64,000 nucleotides of DNA from Aurelia coerulea (GCA_039566865.1 CM076944.1:17010501-17074500), one strand, 5' to 3'; counted from the first letter of the stretch, positions 34,040 through 45,947 are shown. Numbers and translations are program-made. The notes: generated from the letters alone by a model not told the origin.

Positions 34040-34995
34040 GGGTTATTTTTTTTTTTTTGAATGAAGACTCAATATCATTAAGATACATGGTCTAACTACG
34101 AACTACAAATTACAGCTACTAACAAAAATATCAAATGTATGCTACTAACAGTATATGCTACTAACAATATGTGAAAACAATTTTAAGTTATACATCATTA
34201 ATCAAGTTGAATTTTTCTAGATTTCGTTTTTGGATTTCTGTATGTATATTGTGTTGAGATATTTTGTAAAAGCTTCTAAAAAGTGACAATTTTCATTAGT
34301 TTGTAGAAATACGAGCTTTTGTTCACTAGTTGGGATTGATTCAAAATTTGGATAAGACTCTTTTGTGTAATTTAAAAAGGTTTCTCGTGCTGCCTTGAAT
34401 GCTTCACATTCAAGGATAAAATGCGTCTCGTCCTCAATTTTGTTTTTGCAAGTTGAGCAGAATCTTTTATCTCTTTCTATTGGAGGTTTATATTGGCGTC
34501 CTTTTTCTATTGCAAGGCAGTGATCGCTAAGTCGCAGTTTTGTCATTATGCGTCTCTCAGTTCTGTTAGTTATGAGTGATAGGTAAGCTTCAAAATTAAT
34601 CCTATCTTTATAGCTACGATATGTTAACGCTTTGGAACAGTTTTCTATTTTTGATTTCCAGGACATTTGGTAATTTGCTTTCAGGATTTTTTTAATCTCA
34701 AAGTTTGATTTTTGAGTTAGCAATGTTTTGCTGACTTCGTTGTCGTTTAGTTTATCTGAGAGTTCTTTGATATAAGATATGATGGTTTTTCGGTTTGAGA
34801 TGCTCTGTTCGTATTCTAAGGAGTGAAGAACGAGTGCGCTGGGTTTGCACTCCTCAGAAATGTGTTTTGTGAAGTTTATAATTTTTGAGTCAGTTTGAAT
34901 GCGTAGAGGGTATCGCCCAAGTTCTCCTCTTACCATGATATTTGTCGAAGATCGGTTGACTCCTAAAATGCGTTTTAGAAATTGGGTATGAATCT
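34040..34995 (-). mobile_element. 5'-truncated LINE fragment
   Basis: Minus-strand 3' end of a LINE related to that at 4745-8480. The poly-A appears as poly-T at about 34039-34053. 34217-34936 encodes the RT C-terminal region (MVRGELGRYPLRI, SDHCLAIEKGR) and the terminal zinc motif FCSTCKNKIEDETHFILECEAF. It was inserted in the HECT intron about 45 bases after the donor of exon 35039-35504. The RT core is absent. Confidence 0.8.
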
Positions 34996-35038
34996 TTATT
35001 GATTGATATAGTTACAGTACATCATCTTTAATAATTAC

Positions 35039-35504
35039 CTGTTTCCTCATTTCCAGGTCCAGATTTCTTTGAATTGGCCTAATGTAAATACATGCTGTTC
35101 CCACAATGCACTTTTTGATATCCTCAATATTGAACCAATTAACTTCCAATTTCTCCAAAGGCCTGCATGTTCCACCACCCCTTCCTTTGAGCAGTGTGTA
35201 GCCTCCACATGTTGACAACGCAGGGAAGACTTCTTCAATTTTCTGACAAAATTCTGCATGCTTTGCTTTTTTATTTGGGAAACAAACTTTGGTTTTGCCA
35301 AGACCTGAAGCTTTGAGAAGGCTCATCACATTTGAGCTTGGTGTTTCACGTGAAAATGTGTATGGTATGCAACAAAATTCGTGTGTCCAGCTTTCTTTTA
35401 CTTCATATGGAAAAAATGCTTTCTTCTGATGAGGATTTTTGGTGATAGATGTTCTGAGCTCTTTGTGCTTAACGGAAGTCGAAGATAACCCAGGAAATGA
35501 TGAT
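35039..35504 (-). CDS. HECT gene exon, conserved region before zinc fingers
   Basis: One base plus 155 codons, acceptor TTTGTAG (complement at 35505-35506) and donor CAG/GTAATT (GT at 35037-35038). It encodes FFPYEVKESWTHEFCC, SLLKASGLGKTKVCF, EEVFPALSTCGGYTLLKG and ACIYIRPIQRNLDL. I recognise this block from uncharacterised coral proteins with a C-terminal HECT domain; its function is unknown. It begins in phase 2 and ends in phase 0, matching the next exon. The exon upstream of it was not found; the large transposon at 36.4-47.6 kb lies in that direction. Confidence 0.72.
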
Positions 35505-35629
35505 CTACAAAACAGCAAACAGGAGCATTACCCTAGAGTTCAGTCACTTCTTATTGAAAAGCCTAATACTTTTTCATCAGCAAAGAAGTTGTCAATAGTT
35601 TCCTTTTAGCTGATCGATGACAGTGAATT

Positions 35630-36103
35630 CCCAGGGGGTACTTCATTGTTAAGTGGTCATGCCGTTCATATACAGTAGGTGAGTTTTTTCACATGAAATT
35701 CCCTAAAAATGGGTATATGTATTTGTAACCTTAATTCTGGTAGATGGGTGATTTTTTTCCAGAATTTCTTCTCAATGGGCCCCATAATGATTATCCACAC
35801 CAAACAACTGAAAATGTCCTCGTATTTTGCTTGAAAAATGATGAATTCCAGAAAAGACAACATTTTGCGCAGCAACAATGACAACAACAGCATCTAGCTA
35901 GTCAAAACTGAAGAAATATGGAGTGGATAGACCTTGCATCTTCAAATCAACCAAATTTGAACACATGTGTTAGAAATTTCCTCATATTCATGCAAATGGG
36001 TTAACAATTCTTCAATATTCTGTCATACATATATATATATGGGTTCTTTCTCCAAAGTCCAGAAGCAGGTCTAATGAAGTACCCCCCTGCCCCCTAGCCT
36101 GGG
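35630..36103. mobile_element. Poly-G-ended MITE, copy 4 (older)
   Basis: Ends CCCAGGGGGTACTTC and GAAGTACCCCCCTGCCC...CCTGGG in inverted orientation. The flanks AGTGAATT and AGTGGAAG agree at only five of eight positions, so the target duplication has decayed or the call is slightly off. It lies between the HECT gene exon and the large transposon. Confidence 0.6.
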
Positions 36104-36438
36104 AGTGGAAGAAACCCTTCTGATCAATATTCATAACTCAGTCAGTAGCCATTTTGACTTTTGCAGGACCCTAATGATAACAATATTGTAAATATTGATA
36201 AGTTATCCTGTTGAAATATTCGTAAAGTATTATTATTATTATCTACTGTCCATCTCCTTTCTCTCCTAACTGTTTGTAGCATTGGTAATTAAAGCCTTTA
36301 CATGGTTCGTGATTGAAAGTGTGCTGAATTTATGTATTTGACTCTGGAATCTTGTGATAAACTGGAATCTCCTTTGTTGGGGGCAAGTCATTAAGTTGTT
36401 GTAAAATGTGTTGTTATTATAAATATAATCCCTGCCCA

Positions 36439-37290
36439 CAACAAGAGCACATTTTGTAATAGACCAACCAGCGGGTTTGTTGACATAAAATCATTGGCCA
36501 ATCAGCTGCCTCCATTTCCAGCTTGAATTTTCAAGGTTGCATCCCAAAACACAGTTGCTGTGGAGAAAAACCTTCCCCCCAACTTTTGCCCGGGAAAAAA
36601 ATTTACGTTTTGGTACAAAGTAGATCTTTCAAGATTAGTTTCTCGAGTATTTTTTTGATACAAATCTCCGAGCCCTAAGCAGAGAGGCTTACCGTTTGTA
36701 AAATATCTGCTATAAAACATCGCCTATTTCCACTTCCGCCATGCCTCCAAGGATGCCTAGGCCCATTCTGCACGCCCCCCAAAACTTTGCCCACCATTAA
36801 AATGTCCTTTCTCAGACAGGAAAACCTTTTTAGATTTAAGTTCCTAGATATCTTGCTCAAACAAACCATCGGCCCATAGATTGAGAAGATTGTATTTTCT
36901 AAAGAAATCGAGCCTTATTGATCGCCTATCCCCACCCCACCCTACCGCACGGGATGCCTAGGCCCTTCCCTGAACCTCCACTGATTTTGCCTGCGACGAG
37001 AATTTCCTTTGCCGTAAGAGGACGATGATTTTACCCACCCCCCCCCCCTCCCACCCGCCATACAGTCTGCGCTGCACTGAAGGCCTAGGCCCATTTTAGA
37101 CCTACCCTAATTTTGCCGGTGGCAGGAATTTCCTTCTTCGCACGGGGAAGCCTTGACAGATTTAAGCTTACCGAGATTTTTCTGAACTACAGCTATGCGC
37201 CCTAAATTGGGGGGAATGTGTCGTCTCTAAAATCGGGGATGGAAAATCACCCTCTCCCCTTCCACCCAAAAAATTTTGTGCGGAACGTCT
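36439..37290 (+). repeat. Left terminal inverted arm
   Basis: 852 bp. It contains three to four diverged sub-repeats of roughly 250 bp, each with GATGCCTAGGCCC or AGGCCTAGGCCC, a TTTTGCC...AATTTCCTT block, and GATTTAAGTT/GATTTAAGCTTACCGAG. Compared with the right arm it lacks about 86 bp after GCCGTAAGAGGA (near 37023). Confidence 0.85.
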
Positions 37291-37525
37291 AGGCCCCGTT
37301 TTGTTGATGGAAGGAAAGAAATGTTCTTTGCGTTGTTCCAGGAGAATTATTTGTTATGAGAAGTTGATTAAATCTTTGCATGATCTTTGTTGATCCCTTT
37401 TCGGAGCATTTGACGGTCCATCAAGTTTAAATTTCCCGCTGTTGTTGAGGGAGAAACGAAAGAAGGACAACGACTTTTCAGGAACAACAACTTTCAAAAT
37501 CAGAACGAGATTCAACAGCACGGAT

Positions 37526-37877
37526 TCATTTCATTGGGACGTTTGGGCGCTGCCAGCTCCAGATTTGCTGAATTAGTGCTTCAACACGCCCAGATTCAGC
37601 CACAACAATATTTTGTTCGTCTTCAAACAAGTCTTCTTCCTCTAACTCTGTGCCTCTAACTTCGTCGTCGAACTCATGGCTCTGATCAAGCTGAAACACA
37701 GCCTCAGTTGCTTTTGTTGCCAACGTCTTCATCTCAATCGACACAACATGAAGGCACTTTGGGCAACTACTGATGTTGGGAATCAAACAGACAGTGTGAT
37801 ACGAGTGACCACAGCCACGAAAGACTCTCCACATTGGGCTTTCTTTGCTCTTGCACTCTTCTTTCATGTCACATTTC
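37526..37877 (-). CDS. DUF6589 gene exon 3: RING-like finger and acidic tail
   Basis: Final exon. Its acceptor (CCTTCAG, complement at 37878-37879) supplies the G that completes the AG left by exon 2 (phase 2), forming Arg 889. It encodes KCDMKEECKSKES, VFRGCGHSYHTVCLIP and SSCPKC, a RING/treble-clef-like Cys/His arrangement, then an Asp/Glu-rich tail (RGTELEEEDLFEDEQNIVV) and a last helix ending WSWQRPNVPMK. RING fingers usually recruit E2 enzymes; whether this one does is unknown. It lies immediately inside the left arm, so the transcript ends near the TIR. Confidence 0.82.
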
Positions 37878-38571
37878 CTGAAGGTATTAGCAGTATTAGG
37901 GTGAAAAGAAAGCATTGAAAGATCAAAGAGGAAAAAGATTGCAGAGGTGCCAGTGCCAGGTAACTTAACAATCTAATAATGTTCATACAAACTTTGATTT
38001 TCTCAAAATCTTAGATAGAGATTCATCAATCAACCAACCAGTCTTTGTTATTCAAGCAAGCATGGAAAAAGCACGCACTTACCATGCAAAAAAACACAGA
38101 CATTATTTGCGTACACCCCTCCCCCTTCTCTCCTCTGTGAATATCAATTTTGTATGCATTCATCTCATGTTGTGGTTTATGAATTTTTAGTATATCTAGC
38201 AAGAATTGCTGCAAGGCTATGAAAACTGTAACTTGTAAGCTGAATTTTGGTAGACTTGACTTGACTTAAAGTGCCTATCAGGTCGGATAAAATATTTTCT
38301 GCAAATCGTTTCAAATTGAAGCTAAGGATATATGTGACGAACTCTCAACACTCTCGCAACGTTACAGCTACGAAAAACCCTTGAAATAAGGGTTCGAAGG
38401 TACCCCACTCTGCAGGATGTTGCGCAACACGGGAGTCTGGGCCAAGCGAATGTGTGACGTGTACTCCGGAAGAACGTTTTGCTTTCGTACACAAAAGCCG
38501 TATGATCTATCGAAACGACAAACGCAAGTCGAAGCCGGTGCCTCCTAACCTATGCTGTTTATTGCATCAAG

Positions 38572-39590
38572 ATGAGCTCAGACTCGGAACTAGAGCAAAG
38601 CAATTCTGGAAACGAAGGTCTGGCGAACTTTGAGGGAGAAATTGAAGGGCTTGCAGGTGCAGTTGGTGCGGCAGTCCCATATGACGACGCTCAGATCGAT
38701 AGGCTAGGCCTAGGCCGTACATGTGTGGGAGAGCCTCTCGCCGATGATGAAGGCCGTTCATGTGTGGGAGAGCCTCTCGCCGATGATGAACATTGCATAC
38801 GATAACGGGAGAGAGGAGGGACAGCGAAACGAAATTCTTGTTGGAGAGTTAGACAACTAAATCGTACTTTCCCAGTTGAATCTTGGTGAGTGACATTTTG
38901 AATGAAATTAATTCTCAGCAGCTTAGAAGTAACTACAAATCTAAGCTGTTTACACACTCCTCTTAGGCCACTACCAACCAAAACAAAAGCATCTTTTCAG
39001 CAGTTTCGTGTTGACTAATTTTGATAGGGCTGAAAAGTTTTCTGTCATCGAATGCATGTTTGGAAAATGCTTCTATGGAATCTGTAAACAAAGAATTTGT
39101 CATTACTACTTTACTGGATAAAAGAAGCCCATCATCCTCTTCATATGATAATGACCAAAACATTGCAAGCATCACTCAGCATCCTGGATCTTCAGAAATC
39201 TGTCTTGGTAACTGCTCATTGCCTCACTTCGCAGATAAATATGAAACTAATGACAATGTTCGCAACTGCCCAGAAATATATTGCTAATTCATATCTTTAC
39301 ATGCCAGATGATTTCAAGTCAATAGGGATATCACCATCAAACTACCCTTTGTAGGGAAATAAGTAAACAAGTTTTGTGCGTGGTTGTGAGCATTCAATGC
39401 CTTGATTTTAGATTTTATTTCGTGTACCAAGTCAGCTTTTCTTTGAAACCATATGGTGGACAGTTTTTGATCTCAACCTGTAACGTTTCTTTGCAGGTTC
39501 TTTATAGCAGTGGCATACAAGGAGTTTACTATCCTTGGATGGATGGCTATCCATGGATGGCTTGAAAACAACAAAAATGTCCCATTGCAA
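38572..39590 (+). pseudogene. Degenerate gene, possibly P2X7-like domain protein
   Basis: The first piece starts MSSDSELEQSNSGNEG and is acidic and serine-rich, with a duplicated CVGEPLADDE segment caused by a tandem repeat of about 45 bp (near 38718 and 38763). Further pieces at 39021-39287 (IASITQHPGSSEICLG) and about 39496-39600 (VAYKEFTILGWMAIHGWL) resemble blocks of the P2X7 intracellular-domain-like proteins I recall from corals. The similarity is from memory and weak; frames are interrupted. It could equally be an unrelated decayed gene of the TTAA element. Confidence 0.28.
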
Positions 39591-40555
39591 GCATATGCAT
39601 AACACATGATAACAACCAGGTTTCCAGGTACAGAGCTGCAGGGTTTTGAAGAGGAAGATTGATTGCTAATACAGGTATAAACAACTAAATGGGGTAGAAA
39701 ATAGGCACTTTCATATGAATTAAGCAGAACGTTTCAACCATAGCCCACTATCAAACAAGGCTCCAAATGGTGTTCTTAATTCATTTCATGTCAAAGTGCT
39801 CATATTTTACTTTTGGTTAGTTGTTTATCTTTGTACTTGCACTACACGCAACAAGAAGAATTTTTGATGATATGATTCATTTGATGTAGATCTAGATACA
39901 ACAAGATTCAATGAAATTAAAAAAGTTTCAACACAATCAGGCTTTCTTTCCTAGAGCAGCCTCTGCTGATAAAATAACGATCTGAAAATTCTAAAAAGTG
40001 TGCTAGTTTCCATGTCCGTTGAATCTTGTAGTATCTACTTAATAAATAGTATCTTTTTATGTTGTACTTGATATCAAAAACTTTTGTACAAGCAATATAC
40101 ATATTGCTAGTATCGATGACCACAAAGTTGAAACGATCAAGAACAGTAGAAGAGACGTAAAGAATCAAAGCTGTCTTTTTAGTGCGTACACCTTTATAAT
40201 ATTGATAGTAAATATTTCAAAGGCTCTACATCATACAGTAAAGGCCTTTTCATATTTGCACTGCTTTCTTGCTTAAAAAGTATCAAAAATCTTTCAGACA
40301 ATGTTTAATGTCTTTAGAATTCTTGTTTTTCTTTGCTACAAACTGTTCACAGCTTCTGCAGCCAAGTGACAATCAGGCAGCATCTTTATGCTACAAGGAA
40401 TAAGGAGGAAATATTAACAACTTCTGTCAAAACCTCATCAATGTTCAGATTGGGCACATTTGATAAACACTTTTCAACATTAGATCAAGTTTCAACAGCA
40501 CAAGGACCAGATACAGTATAGCTGCAAAGCTACATTTTCTGTGAATTGGGCTAAG

Positions 40556-41147
40556 GGCCCAGGGGGTGGATAGGAGTACTCAGGTTACTTTCTTGGGTCT
40601 AACATTTGTGCAAGAATTCTCTTTCTGGGTCCTTCATTTTGACATGCTCTTTTTTTGGTTGCTAAAATTCTGGATTACTTTTTGGGTCTCAATTATGGGG
40701 AAAAGTAGCAAATAATACATGTATATTTTTCATAAGAAACTAAGAATTTGGGCCAGTACTGATAAGTTTCTTGAAATTATCAGGTCTGTGCCCTCCTGAA
40801 CATTTCAAAACAAGGTGTTCTTTGAAGCCTTCCTGTTTAGACATATCTCAAGTACTTTTTGAGTAATATGATACAAGAAAAAGTCAGAATAATGAAAAAT
40901 ATGCTTGAGTTTCTTAATTTTTGGTGATCTGAGAGTCTGAGTAACTTATAAGTCATTTCTTATAAAAAATGTGCGTCGTGAAAAACTTTATTTGCAAACA
41001 AAATTAAAATCAAGCAACATTTGTTAAAATAAAAATACTCAAATATATAACTATAATAGAAAATGAAATCTAAAAGTTAGGGCACATATAGCATATAATA
41101 AGAAAAATGTCATGCACCCCTATCCTAAACATCCTGGAGTACCCCCT
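40556..41147. mobile_element. Poly-G-ended MITE, copy 5, with nested MITE
   Basis: 592 bp, flanked by the perfect 8-bp duplication GGGCTAAG (40548-40555 and 41148-41155). Left end GGCCCAGGGGG, right end GGAGTACCCCCT. The interior repeats TTACTTTCTTGGGTC-like words. A TATAAGAAACT-family MITE (about 40716-40979) is nested inside. Confidence 0.8.
40716..40979. mobile_element. TATAAGAAACT-family MITE, nested copy
   Basis: Contains CATAAGAAACTAAG, GGGCCAGTACTG, GAGTTTCTTAA and TTTCTTATAAAAAATGTG, in the order seen in complete family members. The ends have drifted and the TA duplication is not certain. Confidence 0.6.
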
Positions 41148-41609
41148 GGGCTAAGAGATTTACAAGACTATCGAAATATACTATTCCATGGCTGGACAAT
41201 TTAATGCTACCAGCCTATGGACCACATATTTATGCCTTTCATCGAAGCCGAGGGGGGGGGGGGAGGTGTGGTTATTGAATAAACATGAGTTTACATTTTT
41301 GGCAACATCATACTCATCAACTATTTCCTATACTCCTCTATTTTTATTGATTCAGGTTGGTTGAAGTTGTTCAGGTTTCAGGGCAGATCTGAAGGCCTTT
41401 AAATAAAAAGAGAGAAACAGGCAAAGTAAAAGTCGTTTCTGTTGCTGGAAAGTAAATAAAATCATCTTTCTAAGATAATGATCTCAGAGTTGAGCAAAAC
41501 TAAGGACAACTCACCGTTCTGTGGGCCAGGTAAAACCATTCTGTGTTTCCATGATCTTCATTTGTTCCTTTTCTCTGATTCCACTTGAAGTAAGGCCCAA
41601 CTCTTAGCA

Positions 41610-41917
41610 GCGCTGGCTATAATAAAACTCGAAAACACGACTTCGCAGGATCAACTTTCCTGAAGATCCAGGCAGTGTCGAGAGACAGGTCTTTCGAAAT
41701 CCTCAGCCATAAAATGCTTGTACAGACAGCGGAATATTTTGAAGGCTGCAGCTGGAAGTAGGCCCGTTTCATGTACACAAAGTCAACCCATTGCTTCTTT
41801 CGCCGCTTGGCAATCGGGTTATCATCATTTTCATCATTGAATTATAAAAGTAAAACTTCTTTCCCTCTGCAATCCTTGTTATGAGCTACAACCAAACACG
41901 ACACATCTGTCTAGCAT
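41610..41917 (-). pseudogene. THAP-like zinc-finger domain, frameshifted
   Basis: On the minus strand the pieces MLDRCVVFGCSS, then KRRKKQWVDFVYMKRA, QPSKYSAVC and, one frame over, KHFMAEDFERPVS follow the C2CH plan of the THAP domain (CX2-4C ... CX2H, with an invariant Trp between). A stop and two frameshifts interrupt it. THAP domains are DNA-binding modules shared by P-element transposases and host proteins, so it may be a remnant of a mobile-element or captured host gene. Confidence 0.6.
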
Positions 41918-42681
41918 CTTTGAAGTTGGGTTTCACTCGCAAAATCCCTTTACATTCAACTAAATGGCCTTATCAAAACAAACTTTCCTTCCGGAGTACA
42001 CGTCACAAGCCGCTATCCCCATGCCTTTTTCAGGGTACGCGACATTTCGTTCATTTGGTGCTGCAGGGGCAGACAAAAACACTCGCCTTGGGGCTATTTC
42101 AAACGAAAGAACACTTTTTTGAAGAAAAAACGCAATAACAAACATATCTCTAACGTTTTAAAGTTTAAACTCAAATTTTTTGAAGTGACCTGATAGGCAC
42201 TTTAAGTTTGTGCTAAAAAGAGGAGAATTTAATTGTGAAATTAAGAAAATTTTAGTCCTATTGGCTAGTCCAAGTTTCTTTCAATGGAAAAAGGACATTA
42301 GGAAGCATGGAAGCTGTAATAATCATCAGCATAGCATTGCTGATAAATGAATAAAAACACTTCAGAAAATCTTAGCAAGGTGATCGCTTCTTCAGTCATA
42401 AGGTATCAAGTCTGTGTCTCATTTACAGTATCTCCTTTCTTAAATGCTTGCAGGTCTGGTTTTGATCAAAGTGCAAATTTTAAATTTTCTTTGCAACCAT
42501 AGTTGCAAGAATGCTGGAAATGTATCACAATTTACTACTTTCGTTACCAGGTTCAGATTACTATTTATTTAGATTAAGATTTTGATAAAGATCAAGTTTG
42601 ACAAATGAGTTTTGCAGATTGCATTTCACATTTTTCTATCTGCTGATCTTTTGGCATCCACTTCAACAAAATATATCTTAC

Positions 42682-45107
42682 CTTAAAGGATCTGGTGCAT
42701 ACTTGTGAGAGAGAAAGCCTAAAGGGAGAACATCATTTGTGACTGTGGTGTCCTTTCCAAAGACAGTTGGTAAAATCCACTTGGTGATCCGTTGATCAGG
42801 CTTTGGGACTCGCACCAATTTTGCTTGATTTGGGGATTCAATTATCTGTTCAAATTTGTGAATCAAAAATTCAGCTGATTTCAGTTTCAGAATGTTGACA
42901 CTCTTACTGCTAAAATTGGTCTTGCATGGTGGCACAAATGAAGACTGAAAGTTATGCAATTCATGTTTCCTTGCATCTATCTCCCTGGCAGCCTGTTTGA
43001 TCATTTCTTCATTGTCTGTTATTCTGGTGTTGGCACGAAGGACAGAATGGAAGTTCTCCACTGGATACTCGTCAAAAGCATTGAGGGATTGACAGATTAC
43101 ATTGGCAAGAGGATGTTCAATGCTCTTCCAATATTCCATATTGGAGAGAGCGATCAAAAGAGCCTTATCATAATGCCTCCTTCTGAACATCATGAACATG
43201 ATCCAACAGCGAAACATGGAATCATAAAAAAGATCTGCCTTATTAGCTTTAAAGATAACTGAGTAGATGCTCAAGGTGAGTGGGACATAGATGTCAAGAA
43301 GATTCAACAATGTGAGGAACTGAACATCCTTGGAACCTGCAAACGCAGACAATATCGCATCTCTGACAAGCAACCACCCACCATACAAAACCTCCAAAAG
43401 CAAAGAGATCCTCCAAGGCTGTGGTTTCTTTGCAAGTACCCTCTTGCTGCCAAATACAAAGGCATACAAATCCATGAAGAAAGGATGAAACTTCAGCACA
43501 ACATTCTCACGAGCATTTAGAGATATGTGTAAGGGGCCAATGAATGGAATGAGGTTGTAAATACTCTGATCATAGACAACTTGGCGAACAAAGAACTGAC
43601 ATGGCCAATCTCCAATGAGTGGTACAAGAAATTTATTAATATAGATAGACAAACCATTCTCAAGCAGAAATTCAATTGCAGAGCGGAAGCTATCAACAGA
43701 TTTCAAAGGAAGCTTGATGCAGTCTGCAAGTTTACAGTCCTCCATTGACCTCATAGTTTGCAGTTCTTGGATCTCCTGCTTTTGATAATCATGTATCAGC
43801 AATCTATTTCTTTGGGATTCAGGGTCAAAAAATTTTGCTTGGAGCCAATCTGGCATGACATCAACATACGTTTTGGAAAGGAGTGGTGCATTTTCTTTCA
43901 AAAGAGGCTCAAGCAATGTGACATTTGCAGGTGCTATATCCTGATCAGCAAAATGATGTGGTTTAATGGCAGGGACTGTTGGAAATTTCTTCAAAAGTAG
44001 TGTTGCCATATGACATACTTGGGTTTGGGTGGAGGTAGATGGGCGGTGATGACTGTGAATGTTATGGTAATCGTCTATGAAAACTGTTATCATGTATTCA
44101 TTGTCAACAGCATCCTTAAAAAACTGATGTACTGTTTCAAGGTGTTCAGAGGAAACTTTCTTTGTTGCACTTAAAACTGTATTAGGGTGAGCTGCAAGTC
44201 CCATATTTCTTAAGGTTTCCACTCCTCTACTTGAAATCCCTAGACCCTTCAGTGTCCTTGCCGTAGCAATTTGAAACCAATTGGCTTGCTGGGACTGACC
44301 GTACATTAAGGTGTAGATAATTGAAACAGTTCTTCTTTCATTCAACAACTTTCTTTTCTCTGATTGCCTGTCAGTTGTCATGACATCCATTACAACGTTA
44401 AAAATCTGAGTTGCTCCTGCTTCCTCACACAATTCTCTAAATTCTGCGGGCTCAGATATTGGGTTGCCACCTTTACCAAATCTTTCTTTGCATCTCTCCC
44501 TTACCTTACTTATCTCATCGTGTAAATTGCAGTGGTTTTTTGCCCTCTCTATCAAACTTCCGAATACTAATCTATTTATCACCACATTATCATCTTCATC
44601 TAAAACCACCTCTCCAACTTCTTCGTAATTTTTTTTTGAATTTTTTTCTGTTTTTTTATTTTCATCCATTTGTGACTCTTCATTGCAATTTTTTTGGGTC
44701 TTTTCTTTATTTTTCTTGCCACTGTTTTCACTATTTTCATCAAATTTTTTTGGCTTTTTTCCGATTTTTTTCTTTTCACTGTTTTCACTATTTTTGTCAA
44801 TTTTTTGGGGGTTTCCTTCTGTGTTTTTCTTTCCACTGGTTTCACTTTTTTCATCATGTTTTTTTGAGTTGTTTTCTTTTATTTTTTCATCATTATAATC
44901 TGATTCTTGAGAACTAAGCCACAGTTTCTGGCTTGGGCAGCTTAAAGTTTCAGTTCTTTCTGAATCAATCTCCAGCATGTCGTCTTCCACTTCCATTGTC
45001 TCCTCGTCACCTTCATCTTCGTATCCGTGCACTGGAGCTGCATTCTTTTCTTCCATGTTCTTTGATTCCTCTTCATCAATTTTTGGCTCCTCATCCATAG
45101 ATTGTTG
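42682..45107 (-). CDS. DUF6589 gene exon 2: DUF6589-like transposase-like domain
   Basis: 2426 bases, acceptor TTTTACAG (complement at 45108-45109), donor AAG/GTAAGA (GT at 42680-42681), phase 0 in and phase 2 out. Protein residues 81-888. Residues ~84-250 are acidic then Lys/Glu/Asn-rich with repeated NSE.SGKK and SKKNYEE-like units, probably disordered. Residues ~255-885 match what I know as DUF6589: VFIDDYHNIHSH (Asp 425/426), LIGDWPCQFFVRQ (Asp 580), IGPLHISLN, and YPVENFHSVLRANTR (Glu 764). The D, D, E spacing and LHISLN context suggest an RNase-H-fold DNA transposase; that is inference. The whole exon is open, without frameshifts, in contrast to most nearby elements. Confidence 0.82.
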
Positions 45108-45707
45108 CTGTAAAACATGTGCTTAATTGTTAACCAAAGCTAAACTTAAACTTATTTCCTAATGTTAATATTAAAAGCACTCAAGGATGTCATGATAACT
45201 TCAGCAATCAGATAGGAAAGGTGTTGAATATATGCCACAAGGCTTTGTCTTTTATTGTAGTTTTTATTTCCTTTCCAGTAAGCAGCATGTGTAGATGTAC
45301 TTTGTATTATAAAACAGCTCTTGGAACAGTACTCAACAGTGACAATTTGTAGCACTTATCAGTTTTGCATAACCTGTCAAGTTTATTTATTTTGATACTT
45401 TTTTCTTTGCTTTGAGTAATCATGCAGTTCCTATGTAATGAAGCTGACTTTAGCAGAAAACTATCTTGAAAGGTAGAGATAAATTGTAGCAAAGGAACAG
45501 ATGGTTTAGGCTAAGATGACTATAGTGCTGACTATAGATAATATATGTGCTGGCAAAGAAATTTGAAGTTGTTGAAGTGTGAAGTGAAATTTGTAAAACA
45601 ACAAAAAGAGAGCAGTTAACCTCAGAAAGTTTTCTGAGTCCTTGGAAAGTCTATCAACTTGAGCTACAAGGAAATGTTTCCATAATCAATACTCAGACAT
45701 CGCATAC

Positions 45708-45947
45708 CTGTGGGAAGTTTCTTTTTCTTTCATTTTGTAAGAACCTAGTCAAGTCTCGTTTCAGGGGTGCCAGTTCGATACATTTTGTGCAAACACGGAC
45801 AACTTTGTGGGCTTTATCACCTCTCAACTTCCTGAATGCTTGCAAATAACGATACGGTGGAATCTTAGAATCAATTACATCACTTTTCTTGGTCCTGCAC
45901 CACCTAAAGTGGTCAGAATTTGAACAGAACTTTCGTATCTTGCCCAT
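45708..45947 (-). CDS. DUF6589 gene exon 1: Cys-rich N-terminus
   Basis: 80 codons from ATG (45945-45947) to donor CAG/GTATGC (GT at 45706-45707), phase 0. It encodes MGKIRKFCSNSDHFRWC and, further on, KVVRVCTKCIEL, an arrangement of Cys and His that could form a zinc site or terminal-repeat-binding module. Together with exons 2 and 3 it gives 3018 coding bases, 1005 residues, without any internal stop. The interval to the right arm (45948-46627) should hold the promoter and 5' UTR; no core motif was identified with confidence. Confidence 0.78.

Larger units (their letters stand above)
38270..42201. mobile_element. TTAA-flanked element nested in the DUF6589 gene intron
   Basis: Ends AGTGCCTATCAGGTC and its exact complement, flanked by TTAA (38266-38269 and 42202-42205). 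About 3.9 kb between them. It contains degenerate coding pieces pointing inward from each end: an acidic plus-strand frame (38572-38805 and following) and a minus-strand THAP-like domain (41610-41917). It also carries two nested MITEs (40556-41147 and about 40716-40979). No intact transposase was recognised. The TTAA sites suggest piggyBac-type integration. Confidence 0.65.

Noticed and set aside
36675..36869. 64-codon frame repeated at 47136-47330
   Set aside because: It is the same stretch of the terminal inverted arm on opposite strands; no domain or splice context.
44459..44917. Plus-strand frame rich in Phe and Leu opposite the DUF6589 exon
   Set aside because: Complement of the Lys/Glu-rich coding tract; antisense shadow of a real exon.
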